A stretch of 64,000 nt of DNA from Pantoea nemavictus (GTDB lineage: Bacteria > Pseudomonadota > Gammaproteobacteria > Enterobacterales > Enterobacteriaceae). The notes under the pieces were generated by a model that saw only the letters and a list, made by a program, of their open reading frames with translations, did not search any database and was not told the DNA's origin. The stretch spans positions 3,534,001 to 3,598,000 of the forward strand of contig NZ_JBBGZW010000001.1 in NCBI RefSeq assembly GCF_037479095.1. The letters run 5' to 3'. Shown here piece after piece: positions 52,375 through 64,000 of the stretch. Position 1 is the first letter of the stretch. Each line of letters starts with the position of its first letter. The position numbers and the translations under genes are program-made.

Positions 52375-52869
52375 ATGGTAGACAATAAGAAACGCCCCGG
52401 AAAAGATTTAGATCGTATCGACAGAAATATTCTGAATGAACTGCAGAAAGACGGTCGAATTTCCAATGTCGAGCTTTCCAAACGTGTTGGATTATCGCCA
52501 ACACCTTGTCTTGAGCGCGTACGTCGCCTTGAGCGTCAAGGTTTCATTCTGGGTTACACCGCGCAACTCAACCCGCATTATCTGGATGCTTCGCTGCTGG
52601 TATTCGTTGAGATTACTCTGAATCGTGGTGCGCCAGATGTGTTTGAGCAATTTAACGCCGCTGTGCAAAAACTTGAGGAAACTCAAGAATGTCACCTCGT
52701 TTCCGGTGACTTTGACTACCTGTTGAAAACCCGCGTACCGGATATGTCCGCTTATCGTAAGCTGCTGGGTGAAACCTTGCTGCGCCTGCCGGGCGTAAAC
52801 GACACCCGTACTTACGTGGTGATGGAAGAGGTCAAACAGAGCAATCGTCTGGTGATCAAAACCCGGTAG
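52375..52869 (+). CDS. lrp: Leucine-responsive regulatory protein Lrp
   Basis: A global regulator of amino-acid metabolism and the feast/famine response. The 164 residues start at the ATG at 52375 and are almost identical to E. coli Lrp. The helix-turn-helix occupies about 25-50 (GRISNVELSKRVGLSPTPC), and the C-terminal RAM ligand-binding domain contains SGDFDYLLKTRVPDM. Upstream of ftsK as in E. coli. Confidence 0.98.
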   Translation: MVDNKKRPGKDLDRIDRNILNELQKDGRISNVELSKRVGLSPTPCLERVRRLERQGFILGYTAQLNPHYLDASLLVFVEITLNRGAPDVFEQFNAAVQKLEETQECHLVSGDFDYLLKTRVPDMSAYRKLLGETLLRLPGVNDTRTYVVMEEVKQSNRLVIKTR

Positions 52870-52988
52870 TGCAGGGCAGGTGCAAAGCTTGCAGGATTTC
52901 GGTACACTCCTGTGAATTCATACAGGACCAGCGTCGGGCATGCCCGACGTTGTTGCCTTCTTAATTTACAGGCACCTGGAGAGTTCTC

Positions 52989-55900
52989 TTGAGCCAGGAA
53001 TATACAGAAGATAAAGAAGTTTCGTTACAACCGCTGAGCAGTGGACGCCGTCTATTGGAAGCGTTGCTGATTCTCGTGGCCTTGTTCGCCGTCTATTTGA
53101 TGGTGTCGCTGGTTAGTTTTAACCCTTCAGACCCAAGCTGGTCGCAAACCGCCTGGCACGAGCCTATCCATAATCTGGGTGGTAGCGTAGGTGCATGGCT
53201 GGCAGATACGCTATTGTTCATTTTTGGCGTGATGGCCTACGCCATTCCTCCCGTGATCATTGGTCTGTGTTGGATCACCTTCCGCCAGCGCGATCGTCAG
53301 GACTACATTGACTACTTTGCCGTGGGCTTGCGCCTGATTGGCGTATTAGCATTAGTCGTGACCACCTGCGGCCTTGCGGCGCTTAATGTTGATGATATCT
53401 GGTATTTTGCTTCCGGCGGCGTCATTGGCAGCCTGGTAAGCAATGCGATGGCGCCATGGTTTAGTTCTGCCGGCGGTACGCTGACGCTGCTGTGCGTTTG
53501 GGCGGCAGGAATCACGTTGTATACCGGTTGGTCCTGGTTAACCATTGCCGAGAAAATTGGTGGCGTGGTGATGGGCGTTCTAACTTTCGCCAGTAATCGT
53601 TCACGTCATGATGAGCCGTGGCAGGAAGATGAAGAATATGACGATGAGGAACACACTGATGATGTTCCGCCTCCGATTCATGCTGCGCAGTCTGTAAATG
53701 AAGACGATGACGTACTGTTGGCGAAACCACGCAAGGTAAGTGAATCGGTTACTGAAGAGTTGGGTGATGATCCGCTGTTGGCAAAAGCCAGTGCAGCAAC
53801 CGCCGCTGCGATTGCTGTTACTACTCAAGCTGCACAACAAGCACCAGCTTTAGCGGCACCCGTCGCCAACGCACCCGCAGAACCTGTCGCAATGCCTCGT
53901 TCTGTGGAACCAGCGCCGGTATCGATTCCCGCTCCTCAGCCTGTCGCTGCGGCGCCAGAATCGATTCCACAATCCGCGACTCCGCTTTATCGCTTTGAAG
54001 TGCCGAATCAACCCGTGCCTTCACCGTTTTCGCCTGTCGATGATGATGAAGGTCCGAGTATGGGGAATTGGCAAGATGCCGATCCCTCTTCGGCATCATT
54101 CAATAGCGTAGCCGCTGCATCTCTGGCAACCGGGGCAGTAAAAGCCGCTGCTTCACCTGCTGCTTACTCGCCTGCTTTCGATATTGTGCCTGAACGTGAT
54201 TACAACCCGCAGGTAAAACAGGGCATTGGCCCAGAGTTACCGCGGCCAAATAAAGTCAAATTACCAACGCGACGCGAGTTGGCCTCATACGGCATTAAGC
54301 TGCCTTCGCAGCGTATGGCCGAAGAGCAAGCTAAAGATGCGGAGCAACAGCAGCCGGAAATGACGGCATCCTTTAGCGCTCCTTCGCATGAGGATGATAT
54401 TGAACTGCAGGAAGCGCAGTTGCGTGATGCTTTCGCGTCACAGCAGCAGAATCGCTACGGTGAAAGCTGGCAAGATGTTCGCGAGCCTGAAGATGAGGAC
54501 GCACTGCAGCAGGCGCAACTTGCGCGTCAGTTCGCCGATCAACAGCAACAACGCTATAACGAACCTGAAGTTAAGGAGGCGCCGATATTCAATCTGGATA
54601 CGACCTCTGCTTTCGACTTCTCACCAATGAAAGATTTGGTCGATGATAGCCCAAGTGAACCGCTGTTTACGCTTTCAGCAACGCCAGAGCCCGAAGAGCC
54701 TGAACAGCGGCAGGAACCGGCTGTTCCGCAGCCTTCGCCGCTGCCGTCGTTGAGTGCAGAGTCCAGTCCGTGGTCGTCACCGGAGCAGGAGGCCTATTCG
54801 GCGCCGCCGGCACCAGTGAAGCCCGCTGCGCCTGTCCAGGACAGCCTGTTCCACCCGTTCCTGGTTCGTCATGAACAGCCGCTGGAAAAACCTTCTACGC
54901 CACTGCCAACGCTGGATCTCCTGACGTCGCCACCGGCAGAAGAAGAACCCGTCGATATGTTTGCTCTTGAGCAAACAGCGCGACTGGTTGAAGCGCGACT
55001 GGCGGATTACCGTGTGAAGGCGGAAGTTGTTGGGATTTCACCTGGCCCGGTGATTACCCGTTTTGAACTTGATCTGGCTCCAGGCGTGAAAGCTTCACGT
55101 ATTTCTAACTTGTCACGTGACCTGGCGCGTTCCTTGTCAGCTGTTGCGGTGCGTGTGGTGGAAGTCATTCCCGGCAAGCCATATGTAGGCCTTGAGCTGC
55201 CAAATAAACGCCGTCAAACCGTTTATTTACGCGAAGTGCTGGATTGTCCTAAATTCCGCGAGAATCCTTCTCCGCTTGCCGTAGTGTTGGGCAAAGACAT
55301 TGCAGGACAGCCGGTTGTCGCTGATTTAGCGAAGATGCCTCACTTGCTGGTTGCCGGTACCACCGGTTCCGGTAAGTCGGTCGGCGTTAACACCATGATC
55401 ATCAGCATGCTGTATAAAGCTACCCCGGAAGAAGTGCGCTTTATTATGATTGACCCGAAAATGCTCGAGCTGTCAGTGTACGAAGGCATTCCGCACCTGC
55501 TGACCGAAGTGGTTACCGACATGAAAGATGCGGCGAATGCGCTGCGCTGGAGTGTGGGTGAAATGGAGCGTCGTTATAAGCTGATGTCGGCACTGGGCGT
55601 ACGTAACCTTGCGGGCTACAACGAAAAGATTGAGCAAGCTGCAGCGATGGGCCGACCAATCCCCGATCCATTCTGGAAGCCGGGCGATAGCATGGACACT
55701 ACGCCGCCAGTGCTGGAAAAATTGCCGTATATTGTGGTGCTGGTCGACGAATTTGCCGACCTTATGATGGCGGTGGGTAAGAAAGTCGAAGAGTTGATTG
55801 CACGTCTGGCGCAGAAAGCGCGAGCTGCGGGCATTCACTTAGTGCTGGCAACGCAACGTCCGTCGGTAGATGTCATTACGGGCCTGATTAAAGCTAACAT

Positions 55901-56378
55901 CCCGACGCGTATCGCTTTCACCGTTTCCAGTAAGATCGATTCGCGTACTATTCTCGATCAGGGTGGCGCAGAATCGTTGCTGGGAATGGGCGACATGCTT
56001 TACATGCCGCCTAACTCCTCTATGCCAGTGCGTGTGCACGGTGCGTTTGTGCGCGATCAGGAAGTGCATGCGGTGGTCCAGGACTGGAAAGCGCGTGGTC
56101 GCCCACAATATATCGAAAGCATTACCGCGGGTGAAGAGAGCGACAGTGCTGCTGGCGGTATGATGGGTGATGAAGAGTTGGATCCGCTGTTCGATCAGGC
56201 GGTCTCTTTCGTGGTGGAAAAACGCCGCGCTTCCATCTCTGGGGTTCAGCGCCAATTCCGTATTGGCTATAACCGTGCTGCACGCATCATCGAACAGATG
56301 GAAGCGCAGGGTATCGTTTCTGAACCCGGACATAATGGTAACCGCGAAGTACTATCGCCGCCGCCACACGAGATGTAG
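52989..56378 (+). CDS. ftsK: DNA translocase FtsK (TTG start)
   Basis: FtsK couples division to chromosome dimer resolution and pumps DNA to the dif site. The start is a TTG preceded by GGAG, as in E. coli. Four or five membrane helices span about 20-190. A Pro/Gln/Glu-rich linker follows (about 200-650). The RecA-like motor has Walker [10 protein letters not shown] at 789-797, and the C-terminal gamma domain ([16 protein letters not shown]) reads KOPS and activates XerD. At 1129 residues it is about 200 shorter than E. coli FtsK, the difference lying in the linker. Confidence 0.97.
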   Translation: MSQEYTEDKEVSLQPLSSGRRLLEALLILVALFAVYLMVSLVSFNPSDPSWSQTAWHEPIHNLGGSVGAWLADTLLFIFGVMAYAIPPVIIGLCWITFRQRDRQDYIDYFAVGLRLIGVLALVVTTCGLAALNVDDIWYFASGGVIGSLVSNAMAPWFSSAGGTLTLLCVWAAGITLYTGWSWLTIAEKIGGVVMGVLTFASNRSRHDEPWQEDEEYDDEEHTDDVPPPIHAAQSVNEDDDVLLAKPRKVSESVTEELGDDPLLAKASAATAAAIAVTTQAAQQAPALAAPVANAPAEPVAMPRSVEPAPVSIPAPQPVAAAPESIPQSATPLYRFEVPNQPVPSPFSPVDDDEGPSMGNWQDADPSSASFNSVAAASLATGAVKAAASPAAYSPAFDIVPERDYNPQVKQGIGPELPRPNKVKLPTRRELASYGIKLPSQRMAEEQAKDAEQQQPEMTASFSAPSHEDDIELQEAQLRDAFASQQQNRYGESWQDVREPEDEDALQQAQLARQFADQQQQRYNEPEVKEAPIFNLDTTSAFDFSPMKDLVDDSPSEPLFTLSATPEPEEPEQRQEPAVPQPSPLPSLSAESSPWSSPEQEAYSAPPAPVKPAAPVQDSLFHPFLVRHEQPLEKPSTPLPTLDLLTSPPAEEEPVDMFALEQTARLVEARLADYRVKAEVVGISPGPVITRFELDLAPGVKASRISNLSRDLARSLSAVAVRVVEVIPGKPYVGLELPNKRRQTVYLREVLDCPKFRENPSPLAVVLGKDIAGQPVVADLAKMPHLLVAGTTGSGKSVGVNTMIISMLYKATPEEVRFIMIDPKMLELSVYEGIPHLLTEVVTDMKDAANALRWSVGEMERRYKLMSALGVRNLAGYNEKIEQAAAMGRPIPDPFWKPGDSMDTTPPVLEKLPYIVVLVDEFADLMMAVGKKVEELIARLAQKARAAGIHLVLATQRPSVDVITGLIKANIPTRIAFTVSSKIDSRTILDQGGAESLLGMGDMLYMPPNSSMPVRVHGAFVRDQEVHAVVQDWKARGRPQYIESITAGEESDSAAGGMMGDEELDPLFDQAVSFVVEKRRASISGVQRQFRIGYNRAARIIEQMEAQGIVSEPGHNGNREVLSPPPHEM

Positions 56379-56553
56379 CTTAATACGTGCAATTGTTCTC
56401 TTATGGGCCAGTTAATACTGGCCCATTGTTTATCTGTTGGTTGATCCCCATATTTTCGGGAGCTTTCGGCTTTTTCTCCTGTCGAAGAGACAGGGCGGCA
56501 ACTACGTTTAATGTGGTAAGTGTCGGGAAACAATGAATAAGGAATTGAATCAG

Positions 56554-57165
56554 ATGAAATTACACGTTATTGCCTGCGGCCTAATGGCCAGTTTAGTTTC
56601 CGCATCAGTTTTGGCGGATGCGTCCAGCGATCTGCAACAACGTCTCAATAAAGTGAACAGCTTCCATGCCAGCTTCAGTCAGAAAGTGACTGACGGCGGC
56701 GGTGCCAATGTACAGGACGGCGAAGGAGAGCTTTGGGTAAAGCGTCCAAGCTTGTTTAATTGGCACATGACAGCACCGGATGAAAGCGTGATTATTTCTG
56801 ATGGTAAGAATCTGTGGTTCTACAATCCATTTGTTGAACAAGCAAGTGTTAGCCTGCTGCAAAATGCCGCCAGCAACACGCCGTTTATGTTGATTGCTCG
56901 CAACCAGCCAAGTGATTGGAAGCAATACAACATCAAGCAGCAGGGTGATAACTTCGAGCTGACCCCGAAAAGCAGTGATGGCAATCTCAAGCAATTCACC
57001 ATTAATGTGACGTCAGCAGGCACCATCAATAAGTTCAGCGCGATTGAGCAAGATGGACAGCACAGCGATTACCAGTTGAAAAGCCAGAACAACGGCGCCA
57101 TTAGCCCAGATAAATTCACCTTTACGCCGCCAAAAGGAGTAACGGTGGACGATCAACGTCAGTGA
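56554..57165 (+). CDS. lolA: Outer-membrane lipoprotein carrier protein LolA
   Basis: LolA ferries lipoproteins across the periplasm from LolCDE to LolB. The Sec signal ends at SVLADASS. The mature part shows [27 protein letters not shown] and [10 protein letters not shown]. The start at 56554 has AAGGAA upstream and gives 203 residues, the E. coli length; an in-frame ATG at 56533 is seven codons earlier. Confidence 0.96.
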   Translation: MKLHVIACGLMASLVSASVLADASSDLQQRLNKVNSFHASFSQKVTDGGGANVQDGEGELWVKRPSLFNWHMTAPDESVIISDGKNLWFYNPFVEQASVSLLQNAASNTPFMLIARNQPSDWKQYNIKQQGDNFELTPKSSDGNLKQFTINVTSAGTINKFSAIEQDGQHSDYQLKSQNNGAISPDKFTFTPPKGVTVDDQRQ

Positions 57166-57172
57166 GGCCACA

Positions 57173-58519
57173 GTGAGTAATCTGTCTCTGGATTTCGCCC
57201 CGTCGAATGAGTTTCAGCCGCTGGCCGCGCGTATGCGGCCGGCTACGCTGCAACACTATATTGGGCAGCAACATTTGCTGGCGCCAGGTAAGCCCTTACC
57301 GCGTGCCATTGAGGCTGGGCATCTGCATTCGATGATTTTATGGGGACCGCCGGGGACGGGGAAAACAACGCTGGCTGAAATCATTGGCCATTATGGTAAA
57401 GCCGATGTTGAGCGCATATCTGCGGTGACTTCTGGTGTTAAAGAGATTCGTGAAGCCATCGAACGTGCGCGTCAAAATCGTCAGGTGGGTCGTCGCACCA
57501 TCTTGTTTGTAGATGAGGTGCATCGCTTCAACAAAAGCCAGCAAGATGCGTTTTTGCCACACATTGAAGATGGCACGATAACTTTTATTGGCGCCACCAC
57601 CGAAAATCCCTCGTTTGAACTCAACTCGGCGTTACTATCGCGAGCACGTGTTTATTTGCTTAAGTCGCTCACCATCGCTGATATTGAGCAGGTACTGCTG
57701 CAGGCGATGGAGGATGAAGAACGCGGCTATGGCAAGAGTGATATTGTGCTGCCGGATAATACGCGTCGCATGATTGCTGAACTGGTCAATGGTGACGCAC
57801 GTCGTGCTTTGAATACGCTGGAAATGATGGCGGATATGGCAGAAAGCAACGCTGAGGGCCAGCGTGAATTAACGCCACAGTTACTCAATGAAGTGTCGGG
57901 TGAAAGGGCAGCGCGTTTTGATAATAAAGGCGACCGCTTCTACGATCTGATTTCCGCCTTGCACAAATCTGTGCGTGGCTCAGCACCTGATGCGGCGCTC
58001 TATTGGTATGCAAGAATCATCACCGCTGGCGGAGATCCATTGTATGTCGCTCGACGTTTACTGGCGATTGCCTCAGAGGACGTCGGAAACGCCGATCCAC
58101 GCGGTATGCAGGTCGCATTGGCCGCCTGGGATTGCTTTACCCGCGTCGGTCCAGCTGAGGGTGAGCGAGCCATTGCTCAGGCGATTGTTTACCTTGCCAG
58201 TGCGCCAAAAAGTAATGCAGTTTATACCGCTTTCAAAGCCGCGATGCGCGATGCGCGCGAGTTTCCTGATTACGACGTGCCGGAGCATTTACGCAATGCG
58301 CCCACTAAGTTAATGAAGGAAATGGGATTGGGTAAAGAGTATCGCTACGCGCACGATGAAACTCACGCATATGCGGCTGGGGAAGTCTATTTCCCGCCGG
58401 AAATGGCGCAGACTCGCTACTATCAGCCGACGAATCGCGGGCTTGAAGGGAAAATTGGCGAAAAACTCGTCTGGCTGGCTGAGCAGGATCAAAATAGCCC
58501 GATAAAACGCTACCGCTGA
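57173..58519 (+). CDS. rarA: Replication-associated recombination protein RarA (GTG start)
   Basis: A AAA+ ATPase that acts at stalled replication forks, related to MgsA and to clamp loaders. Walker A GPPGTGKT is at 58-65, with Walker [15 protein letters not shown], then a tetramerisation domain to residue 448. The GTG at 57173 comes 5 bases after the lolA stop, with GTGAGG upstream, so lolA and rarA are likely co-transcribed. Confidence 0.96.
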   Translation: MSNLSLDFAPSNEFQPLAARMRPATLQHYIGQQHLLAPGKPLPRAIEAGHLHSMILWGPPGTGKTTLAEIIGHYGKADVERISAVTSGVKEIREAIERARQNRQVGRRTILFVDEVHRFNKSQQDAFLPHIEDGTITFIGATTENPSFELNSALLSRARVYLLKSLTIADIEQVLLQAMEDEERGYGKSDIVLPDNTRRMIAELVNGDARRALNTLEMMADMAESNAEGQRELTPQLLNEVSGERAARFDNKGDRFYDLISALHKSVRGSAPDAALYWYARIITAGGDPLYVARRLLAIASEDVGNADPRGMQVALAAWDCFTRVGPAEGERAIAQAIVYLASAPKSNAVYTAFKAAMRDAREFPDYDVPEHLRNAPTKLMKEMGLGKEYRYAHDETHAYAAGEVYFPPEMAQTRYYQPTNRGLEGKIGEKLVWLAEQDQNSPIKRYR

Positions 58520-58541
58520 TAAACACCTTACGGTAAGGTGA

Positions 58542-59909
<1,368 letters not shown>

Positions 59910-59927
59910 TCAACGCTCAATTATATC

Positions 59928-59951
59928 AACCCGGCAATGCCGGGTTTTTTG
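59928..59951 (+). terminator. Terminator of serS
   Basis: AACCCGGC and GCCGGGTT pair around AAT, followed by TTTTTG. Confidence 0.92.
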
Positions 59952-60221
59952 TTTCTTAAGCTGTAACATAATTATTTTTTAGTTGGAATTAATCAGAAAT
60001 AAACGTTATCGACAGCAAATGGCTATAAAGCATTAAAAATCGCTAATTCAAGTAGATAGCTATCCATATTAATTGCTCCTGCACCCTTCTAACCTGCTGA
60101 AGATAAGAAAAATAAATTGTTCATCAGCAAATCGTGCTGCGGTGATTTTTTGCACATTGACTTTAAAATGGTGAATGGCAAACTGCGCGCAATTATCATC
60201 ATCTCTTTTGGTTTCTTCACT
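59952..60221. other. AT-rich region upstream of ycaD
   Basis: About 270 AT-rich bases between the serS terminator and ycaD. E. coli has dmsABC here; no remnant is visible. No structured RNA or repeat is seen. Confidence 0.45.
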
Positions 60222-61373
60222 ATGTCAACCTGGTCCCGCCCCGTCGTTTTGCTGCTCTGCGGCTTAATGCTTATGACGGTGTCTATTGCTGTGCTTAATA
60301 CGTTGGTACCGCTGTGGCTTACTCATGATCAATTGCCAACCTGGCAAGTGGGTATGGCCAGCTCATCGTATTACACCGGTAATTTGTTAGGCACCTTACT
60401 GGCGGGCTGGTTGATCAATCGTTATGGTTTTAACCGCTGTTTCTATTTGGCTAGCGTACTTTTCGCCGTGGCGACCATGGGCATGGTTATGCTGGATGGA
60501 TTTTACAGCTGGACGATGCTGCGTTTCACTGCAGGCATCGGATGCGCCTTGATTTGGGTTGTGGTTGAGAGCGCTTTGCTCTGCAGCGGTACCGTGCGTA
60601 ATCGTGGCCAGTTACTGGCTGCTTACATGATTATCTATTATCTCGGGACGGTAGCAGGCCAGCTGTTGGTAAGCCGCCTTTCGACAGAATTGCTGCACGT
60701 GATTCCATGGGTGACCACACTGATTATCTGTGCGGTATTGCCGGTAGTTTTTGTGCAGGTAAAAGCGACTGTAGCAACGGAAGAGGCCTCAACGGGCCAT
60801 ATCTGGATTATGTTGCGCCGTCGCAGTTCTCGCCTTGGTATCAATGGCTGCATTATTTCCGGTATCGTTCTCGGTTCCCTTTATGGCTTGATGCCACTGT
60901 ATCTTTCTCATCAGGGCATGAGCGATGCAACCGTCGGTTACTGGATGGCATTATTAGTAAGTTCAGGCATTGTCGGTCAGTGGCCAGTAGGGCGCCTGGC
61001 CGATCGTTTTGGCCGTTTGATGGTGCTGCGTGTACAAGTGTTCGTGGTGATTTTAGGTGCTATCGCTATGCTTGGTGATGCAGCGATGGCACCGGCGTTG
61101 TTTGTGCTGGGACTTGCTGGTTTTACACTCTATCCGGTGGCCATGTCGTGGGCGTGTGAAACCGTGGCGCACCACGAATTAGTGGCGATGAATCAGGCAT
61201 TACTGTTTAGTTATACCGTAGGCAGTCTGGTGGGGCCGGGAATGACGGCGATGTTAATGCAGAACTACTCTGATCGACTGCTGTTTGTGATGATTGCGGC
61301 GGTGGCGCTGGTTTATCTGGTAATGTTACTGCGTAAAGTCGATCATCAGGCAACGCCAGTTGCACACGCATAA
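60222..61373 (+). CDS. ycaD: MFS transporter YcaD
   Basis: A 383-residue major-facilitator protein with twelve helices, substrate unknown. Typical motifs are [14 protein letters not shown] between helices 8 and 9 and the helix-5 segment [12 protein letters not shown]. The ATG at 60222 aligns with the E. coli start but lacks a clear ribosome site. A frame from 60117 would add 35 residues and cannot be excluded. Confidence 0.92.
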   Translation: MSTWSRPVVLLLCGLMLMTVSIAVLNTLVPLWLTHDQLPTWQVGMASSSYYTGNLLGTLLAGWLINRYGFNRCFYLASVLFAVATMGMVMLDGFYSWTMLRFTAGIGCALIWVVVESALLCSGTVRNRGQLLAAYMIIYYLGTVAGQLLVSRLSTELLHVIPWVTTLIICAVLPVVFVQVKATVATEEASTGHIWIMLRRRSSRLGINGCIISGIVLGSLYGLMPLYLSHQGMSDATVGYWMALLVSSGIVGQWPVGRLADRFGRLMVLRVQVFVVILGAIAMLGDAAMAPALFVLGLAGFTLYPVAMSWACETVAHHELVAMNQALLFSYTVGSLVGPGMTAMLMQNYSDRLLFVMIAAVALVYLVMLLRKVDHQATPVAHA

Positions 61374-61392
61374 TACAGAAATATGAATCACT

Positions 61393-61420
61393 AAAAAGGG
61401 AGCCAGCGGCTCCCTTTTTG
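61393..61420. terminator. Bidirectional terminator between ycaD and pflA
   Basis: AAAAAGGGAGCC and GGCTCCCTTTTT form a perfect 12-bp stem with an AGC loop; both strands end in a T-run. Confidence 0.93.
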
Positions 61421-61427
61421 TTTGCGA

Positions 61428-62168
61428 TTAGTACATCACTTCATGCCCGTAGCTGGCGAGAATACTCTTTACTCGCTCCATGGTTTCCTTACTCGGCGGC
61501 TTAACACCATCCAGCTTGTACTCTTCCCCCATGGCAATCCACTTGTGTTTGCCTAACTCGTGGTAGGGCAATAGCTCAATCTTCTCGATATTATCCATAT
61601 CTTTAGTGAACTCGCCTAAGCGATGAACAGAGTCGTCATCATCGGAGTAGCCTGGCACTACCACAAACCGAATCCAGGTGCGTTTACCTTTCTTCTGCAA
61701 ATAGCGTGCAAAATCCAGCGTGCGATGATTAGACACACCCACCAGAATCTGATGCACATCATCGTTAATCTGCTTGAGATCGAGCATCACCAAGTCAGTG
61801 GCTTCCAGCAGTTCATCGATCACTGGATCGTAGCGGCGAACAAAGCCATTAGTGTCGAGGCAGGTATGGATACCTTCAGCCTGGCAGGCTCGGAACCAGT
61901 CACGGACAAATTCGGCTTGTAAAATCGCTTCTCCGCCGGATGCTGTAACGCCGCCGCCAGATGCATTCATGAAGTGACGATATGACAGTACATCCTTCAT
62001 CAACTCTTCTACAGTTACCTCTTTCCCGCCGTGTGTATCCCAGGTATCGCGATTGTGGCAATACAGGCAGCGCATCAGGCAACCCTGGAAAAAGGTGATA
62101 AAGCGTATGCCCGGGCCATCAACGGTGCCGCAGGATTCAAAGGAGTGGATACGACCGATGGTTGACAT
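61428..62168 (-). CDS. pflA: Pyruvate formate-lyase activating enzyme PflA
   Basis: A radical-SAM enzyme that abstracts a hydrogen from PflB to form the glycyl radical under anaerobiosis. The cluster motif CLMRCLYC places Cys30, Cys34 and Cys37, as in E. coli. The SAM-binding GGE appears in [10 protein letters not shown]. The 246 residues match. It follows pflB on the same strand after a hairpin. Confidence 0.97.
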   Translation of the reverse strand: MSTIGRIHSFESCGTVDGPGIRFITFFQGCLMRCLYCHNRDTWDTHGGKEVTVEELMKDVLSYRHFMNASGGGVTASGGEAILQAEFVRDWFRACQAEGIHTCLDTNGFVRRYDPVIDELLEATDLVMLDLKQINDDVHQILVGVSNHRTLDFARYLQKKGKRTWIRFVVVPGYSDDDDSVHRLGEFTKDMDNIEKIELLPYHELGKHKWIAMGEEYKLDGVKPPSKETMERVKSILASYGHEVMY

Positions 62169-62287
62169 TGCGATGAGTTCTCCAGGTGAGCCTGAACATC
62201 AGGCAGCACAATCTCTGTTGTGCTCTAAGTGAAAGTCGGTTTTGCCAGGGTGCCTGCATTAGCAAACTGGCAAAACGGACTTTGGAG

Positions 62288-62311
62288 AAAAGGCTCCCGA
62301 AGGAGCCTTTT
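62288..62311 (-). terminator. Hairpin between pflB and pflA
   Basis: AAGGCTCC and GGAGCCTT pair around a 4-base loop, ending in TTTT on the minus strand. It would end most transcripts after pflB and leave pflA at a lower level. Confidence 0.85.
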
Positions 62312-62329
62312 AATCTTAGTAAGGTGCGA

Positions 62330-64000
62330 TTACAACGACTGGGTGAAAGTACGTGTAATTACATCTTTCTGCTGCTCTTTAGTGAGCGAGTTGAAGCGTA
62401 CAGCATAGCCAGAAACGCGGATGGTCAGCTGCGGATATTTCTCAGGATGTTCCATGGCATCCAACAGCATCTCGCGATTCATTACGTTGACGTTCAGATG
62501 TTGACCACCTTCAATGTTGGCTTCGTGATGGAAATATCCATCCATCAGGCCTGCAAGGTTAGTTTTACGCACGTTATCATCTTTGCCCAGCGCATTCGGC
62601 ACGATGGAGAAGGTATAAGAGATACCGTCTTTAGCGTAGGCGAACGGCAGTTTCGCGACTGAGGTCAATGAAGCAACGGCACCTTTCTGGTCACGACCAT
62701 GCATTGGGTTAGCGCCCGGTCCAAACGGCGCACCTGCACGACGGCCATCTGGGGTATTACCGGTTTTCTTACCGTAAACTACGTTAGAGGTGATGGTCAG
62801 TACTGATTGCGTTGGTACCGCGTTGCGGTAGGTTTGCAGTTTCTGAATTTTCTTCATGAAACGTTCAACTAAATCGCACGCCATATCATCAACGCGAGAG
62901 TCGTTATTACCAAACTGTGGATATTCACCTTCAATTTCGAAATCTACTGCTAAGCCATCTTCATCACGGATGGTTTTTACTTTCGCATATTTGATCGCAG
63001 AGAGTGAGTCAGCTGCGACAGACAGGCCAGCGATACCACACGCCATGGTGCGATAAACGTCACGATCGTGCAGCGCCATTAATGAAGCTTCGTAGCTGTA
63101 CTTATCATGCATGTAATGAATGATATTCAGGGAGGTGACATACTGCTTAGCCAGCCAATCCATGAAGTGATCCAGACGTTCCATCACAGTATCGAAGTCG
63201 AGAATTTCGTCAGTAATTGGCGCTTCTTTTGGGCCAACCTGCATTTTCAGCTTCTCATCTACGCCACCGTTAATTGCATACAGCAGAGTTTTAGCCAGGT
63301 TGGCACGTGCTCCGAAGAATTGCATCTGTTTGCCGACAATCATTGGGCTTACGCAGCAAGCGATAGCATAGTCATCGTTATCGAAGTCAGGACGCATCAG
63401 GTCATCATTCTCATACTGCAATGAAGACGTATCGATCGAGACTTTCGCTGCGTATTTTTTGAAATTAACCGGTAATTTTTCAGACCACAGAATGGTCATG
63501 TTGGGTTCCGGTGATGGGCCCATGGTGTAAAGCGTGTTCAGGAAGCGGAAGGTGCTTTTGGTCACCAGAGTACGGCCATCAACACCCATACCGGCGAGTG
63601 ATTCAGTTGCCCAGATTGGATCACCTGAGAACAGCTCATCATATTCAGGGGTACGCAGGAAGCGCACCATACGAAGTTTCATGACCAGATGGTCAATCAG
63701 TTCCTGTGCTTCTTCTTCATTCAGTTTGCCTGCCTGAATATCACGATCGATATATACATCCAGGAAGGTTGATACGCGTCCAAAGGACATCGCCGCACCG
63801 TTCTGCGATTTCACCGCAGCGAGGTAGCCGTAGTAAGTCCACTGTACTGCTTCTTGTGCATTAGTGGCCGGCAGTGAAATGTCTGAGCCATATTTCGCAG
63901 CCATCTCTTTAATCTGACCAAGCGCACGATGCTGTTCAGAGATCTCTTCACGCAGGCGGATGGTGGCTTCCAGATCAACGCCGTTTTCCATATCGCTCTG
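62330..64000 (-). CDS. pflB: Formate C-acetyltransferase PflB (5' end outside window)
   Basis: PflB splits pyruvate into acetyl-CoA and formate by a radical mechanism. The window holds about the last 556 of ~760 residues; the upstream frame stays open to base 64000. The adjacent active-site cysteines are in the motif [12 protein letters not shown], and the radical glycine is in RVSGYAVRF near the C-terminus. The pflB-pflA order is that of E. coli; focA would lie outside the window. Confidence 0.97.
   Translation of the reverse strand, partial: QSDMENGVDLEATIRLREEISEQHRALGQIKEMAAKYGSDISLPATNAQEAVQWTYYGYLAAVKSQNGAAMSFGRVSTFLDVYIDRDIQAGKLNEEEAQELIDHLVMKLRMVRFLRTPEYDELFSGDPIWATESLAGMGVDGRTLVTKSTFRFLNTLYTMGPSPEPNMTILWSEKLPVNFKKYAAKVSIDTSSLQYENDDLMRPDFDNDDYAIACCVSPMIVGKQMQFFGARANLAKTLLYAINGGVDEKLKMQVGPKEAPITDEILDFDTVMERLDHFMDWLAKQYVTSLNIIHYMHDKYSYEASLMALHDRDVYRTMACGIAGLSVAADSLSAIKYAKVKTIRDEDGLAVDFEIEGEYPQFGNNDSRVDDMACDLVERFMKKIQKLQTYRNAVPTQSVLTITSNVVYGKKTGNTPDGRRAGAPFGPGANPMHGRDQKGAVASLTSVAKLPFAYAKDGISYTFSIVPNALGKDDNVRKTNLAGLMDGYFHHEANIEGGQHLNVNVMNREMLLDAMEHPEKYPQLTIRVSGYAVRFNSLTKEQQKDVITRTFTQSL

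Overview
The window is a chromosomal segment of an enterobacterium. Almost every gene from moeB to pflB follows the order seen around 0.86-0.95 Mb of E. coli K-12, while the proteins are diverged. The pattern of missing blocks (no bssR, gstB, deoR, mdfA, hcp-hcr, aqpZ, macAB, serW or dmsABC in their usual places) and the extra genes (a CynT-type carbonic anhydrase, a DUF3313 lipoprotein, a DUF4385 protein) fit an Erwiniaceae member such as Pantoea or Erwinia. That placement is an inference from gene order and protein resemblance, not from a search.

Layout. 1-1914: moeB (cut by the window edge) and moeA, molybdopterin synthesis. 2268-8584: iaaA-gsiABCD, isoaspartyl peptidase plus glutathione import. 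8602-9813: an IS110-family element inserted in a palindromic intergenic repeat. 9902-19243: chemoreceptor, DUF4385, rimO, carbonic anhydrase, lipoprotein, yliI, HAD phosphatase, dacC, ybjG. 19485-24865: the small RNA RybB, ybjL, ybjM, grxA, ybjC-nfsA-rimK and ybjN. 25238-31123: potFGHI putrescine import, ybjO, rlmC. 31173-34901: artJ and artPIQM arginine import. 35141-42565: ybjP, ybjQ-amiD, ltaE, poxB, lysO and a frameshifted ybjD. 42656-47210: cspD, clpS-clpA, infA, aat (the N-degron and stress block). 47244-52869: cydDC, trxB, lrp. 52989-59909: ftsK, lolA, rarA, serS. 60222-64000: ycaD, pflA, pflB (cut by the window edge).

The most interesting object is the IS110-family element. Deleting it (1,209 bp plus one shared AGC) restores a perfect 24-bp inverted repeat at the insertion site. 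The 5' non-coding end of its DEDD recombinase gene can be read, on the coding strand, as a bridge RNA: a 5' hairpin followed by two stem-closed loops. The first loop carries a 10-nt stretch identical to the left target and a 7-nt stretch complementary to the right target of the site actually occupied. The second carries 6-nt stretches matching the element's own two ends. Joining the element's ends also creates a -35/-10 pair with 17-bp spacing that exists only in the excised circle and would start transcription at the first base of the 5' hairpin. Every part was read directly from the sequence and is mutually consistent.

Other points of note are the ybjD frameshift, a shortened RybB with an intact sigma-E promoter, a likely sigma-28 promoter in front of the chemoreceptor, and two families of short palindromic repeats between genes.
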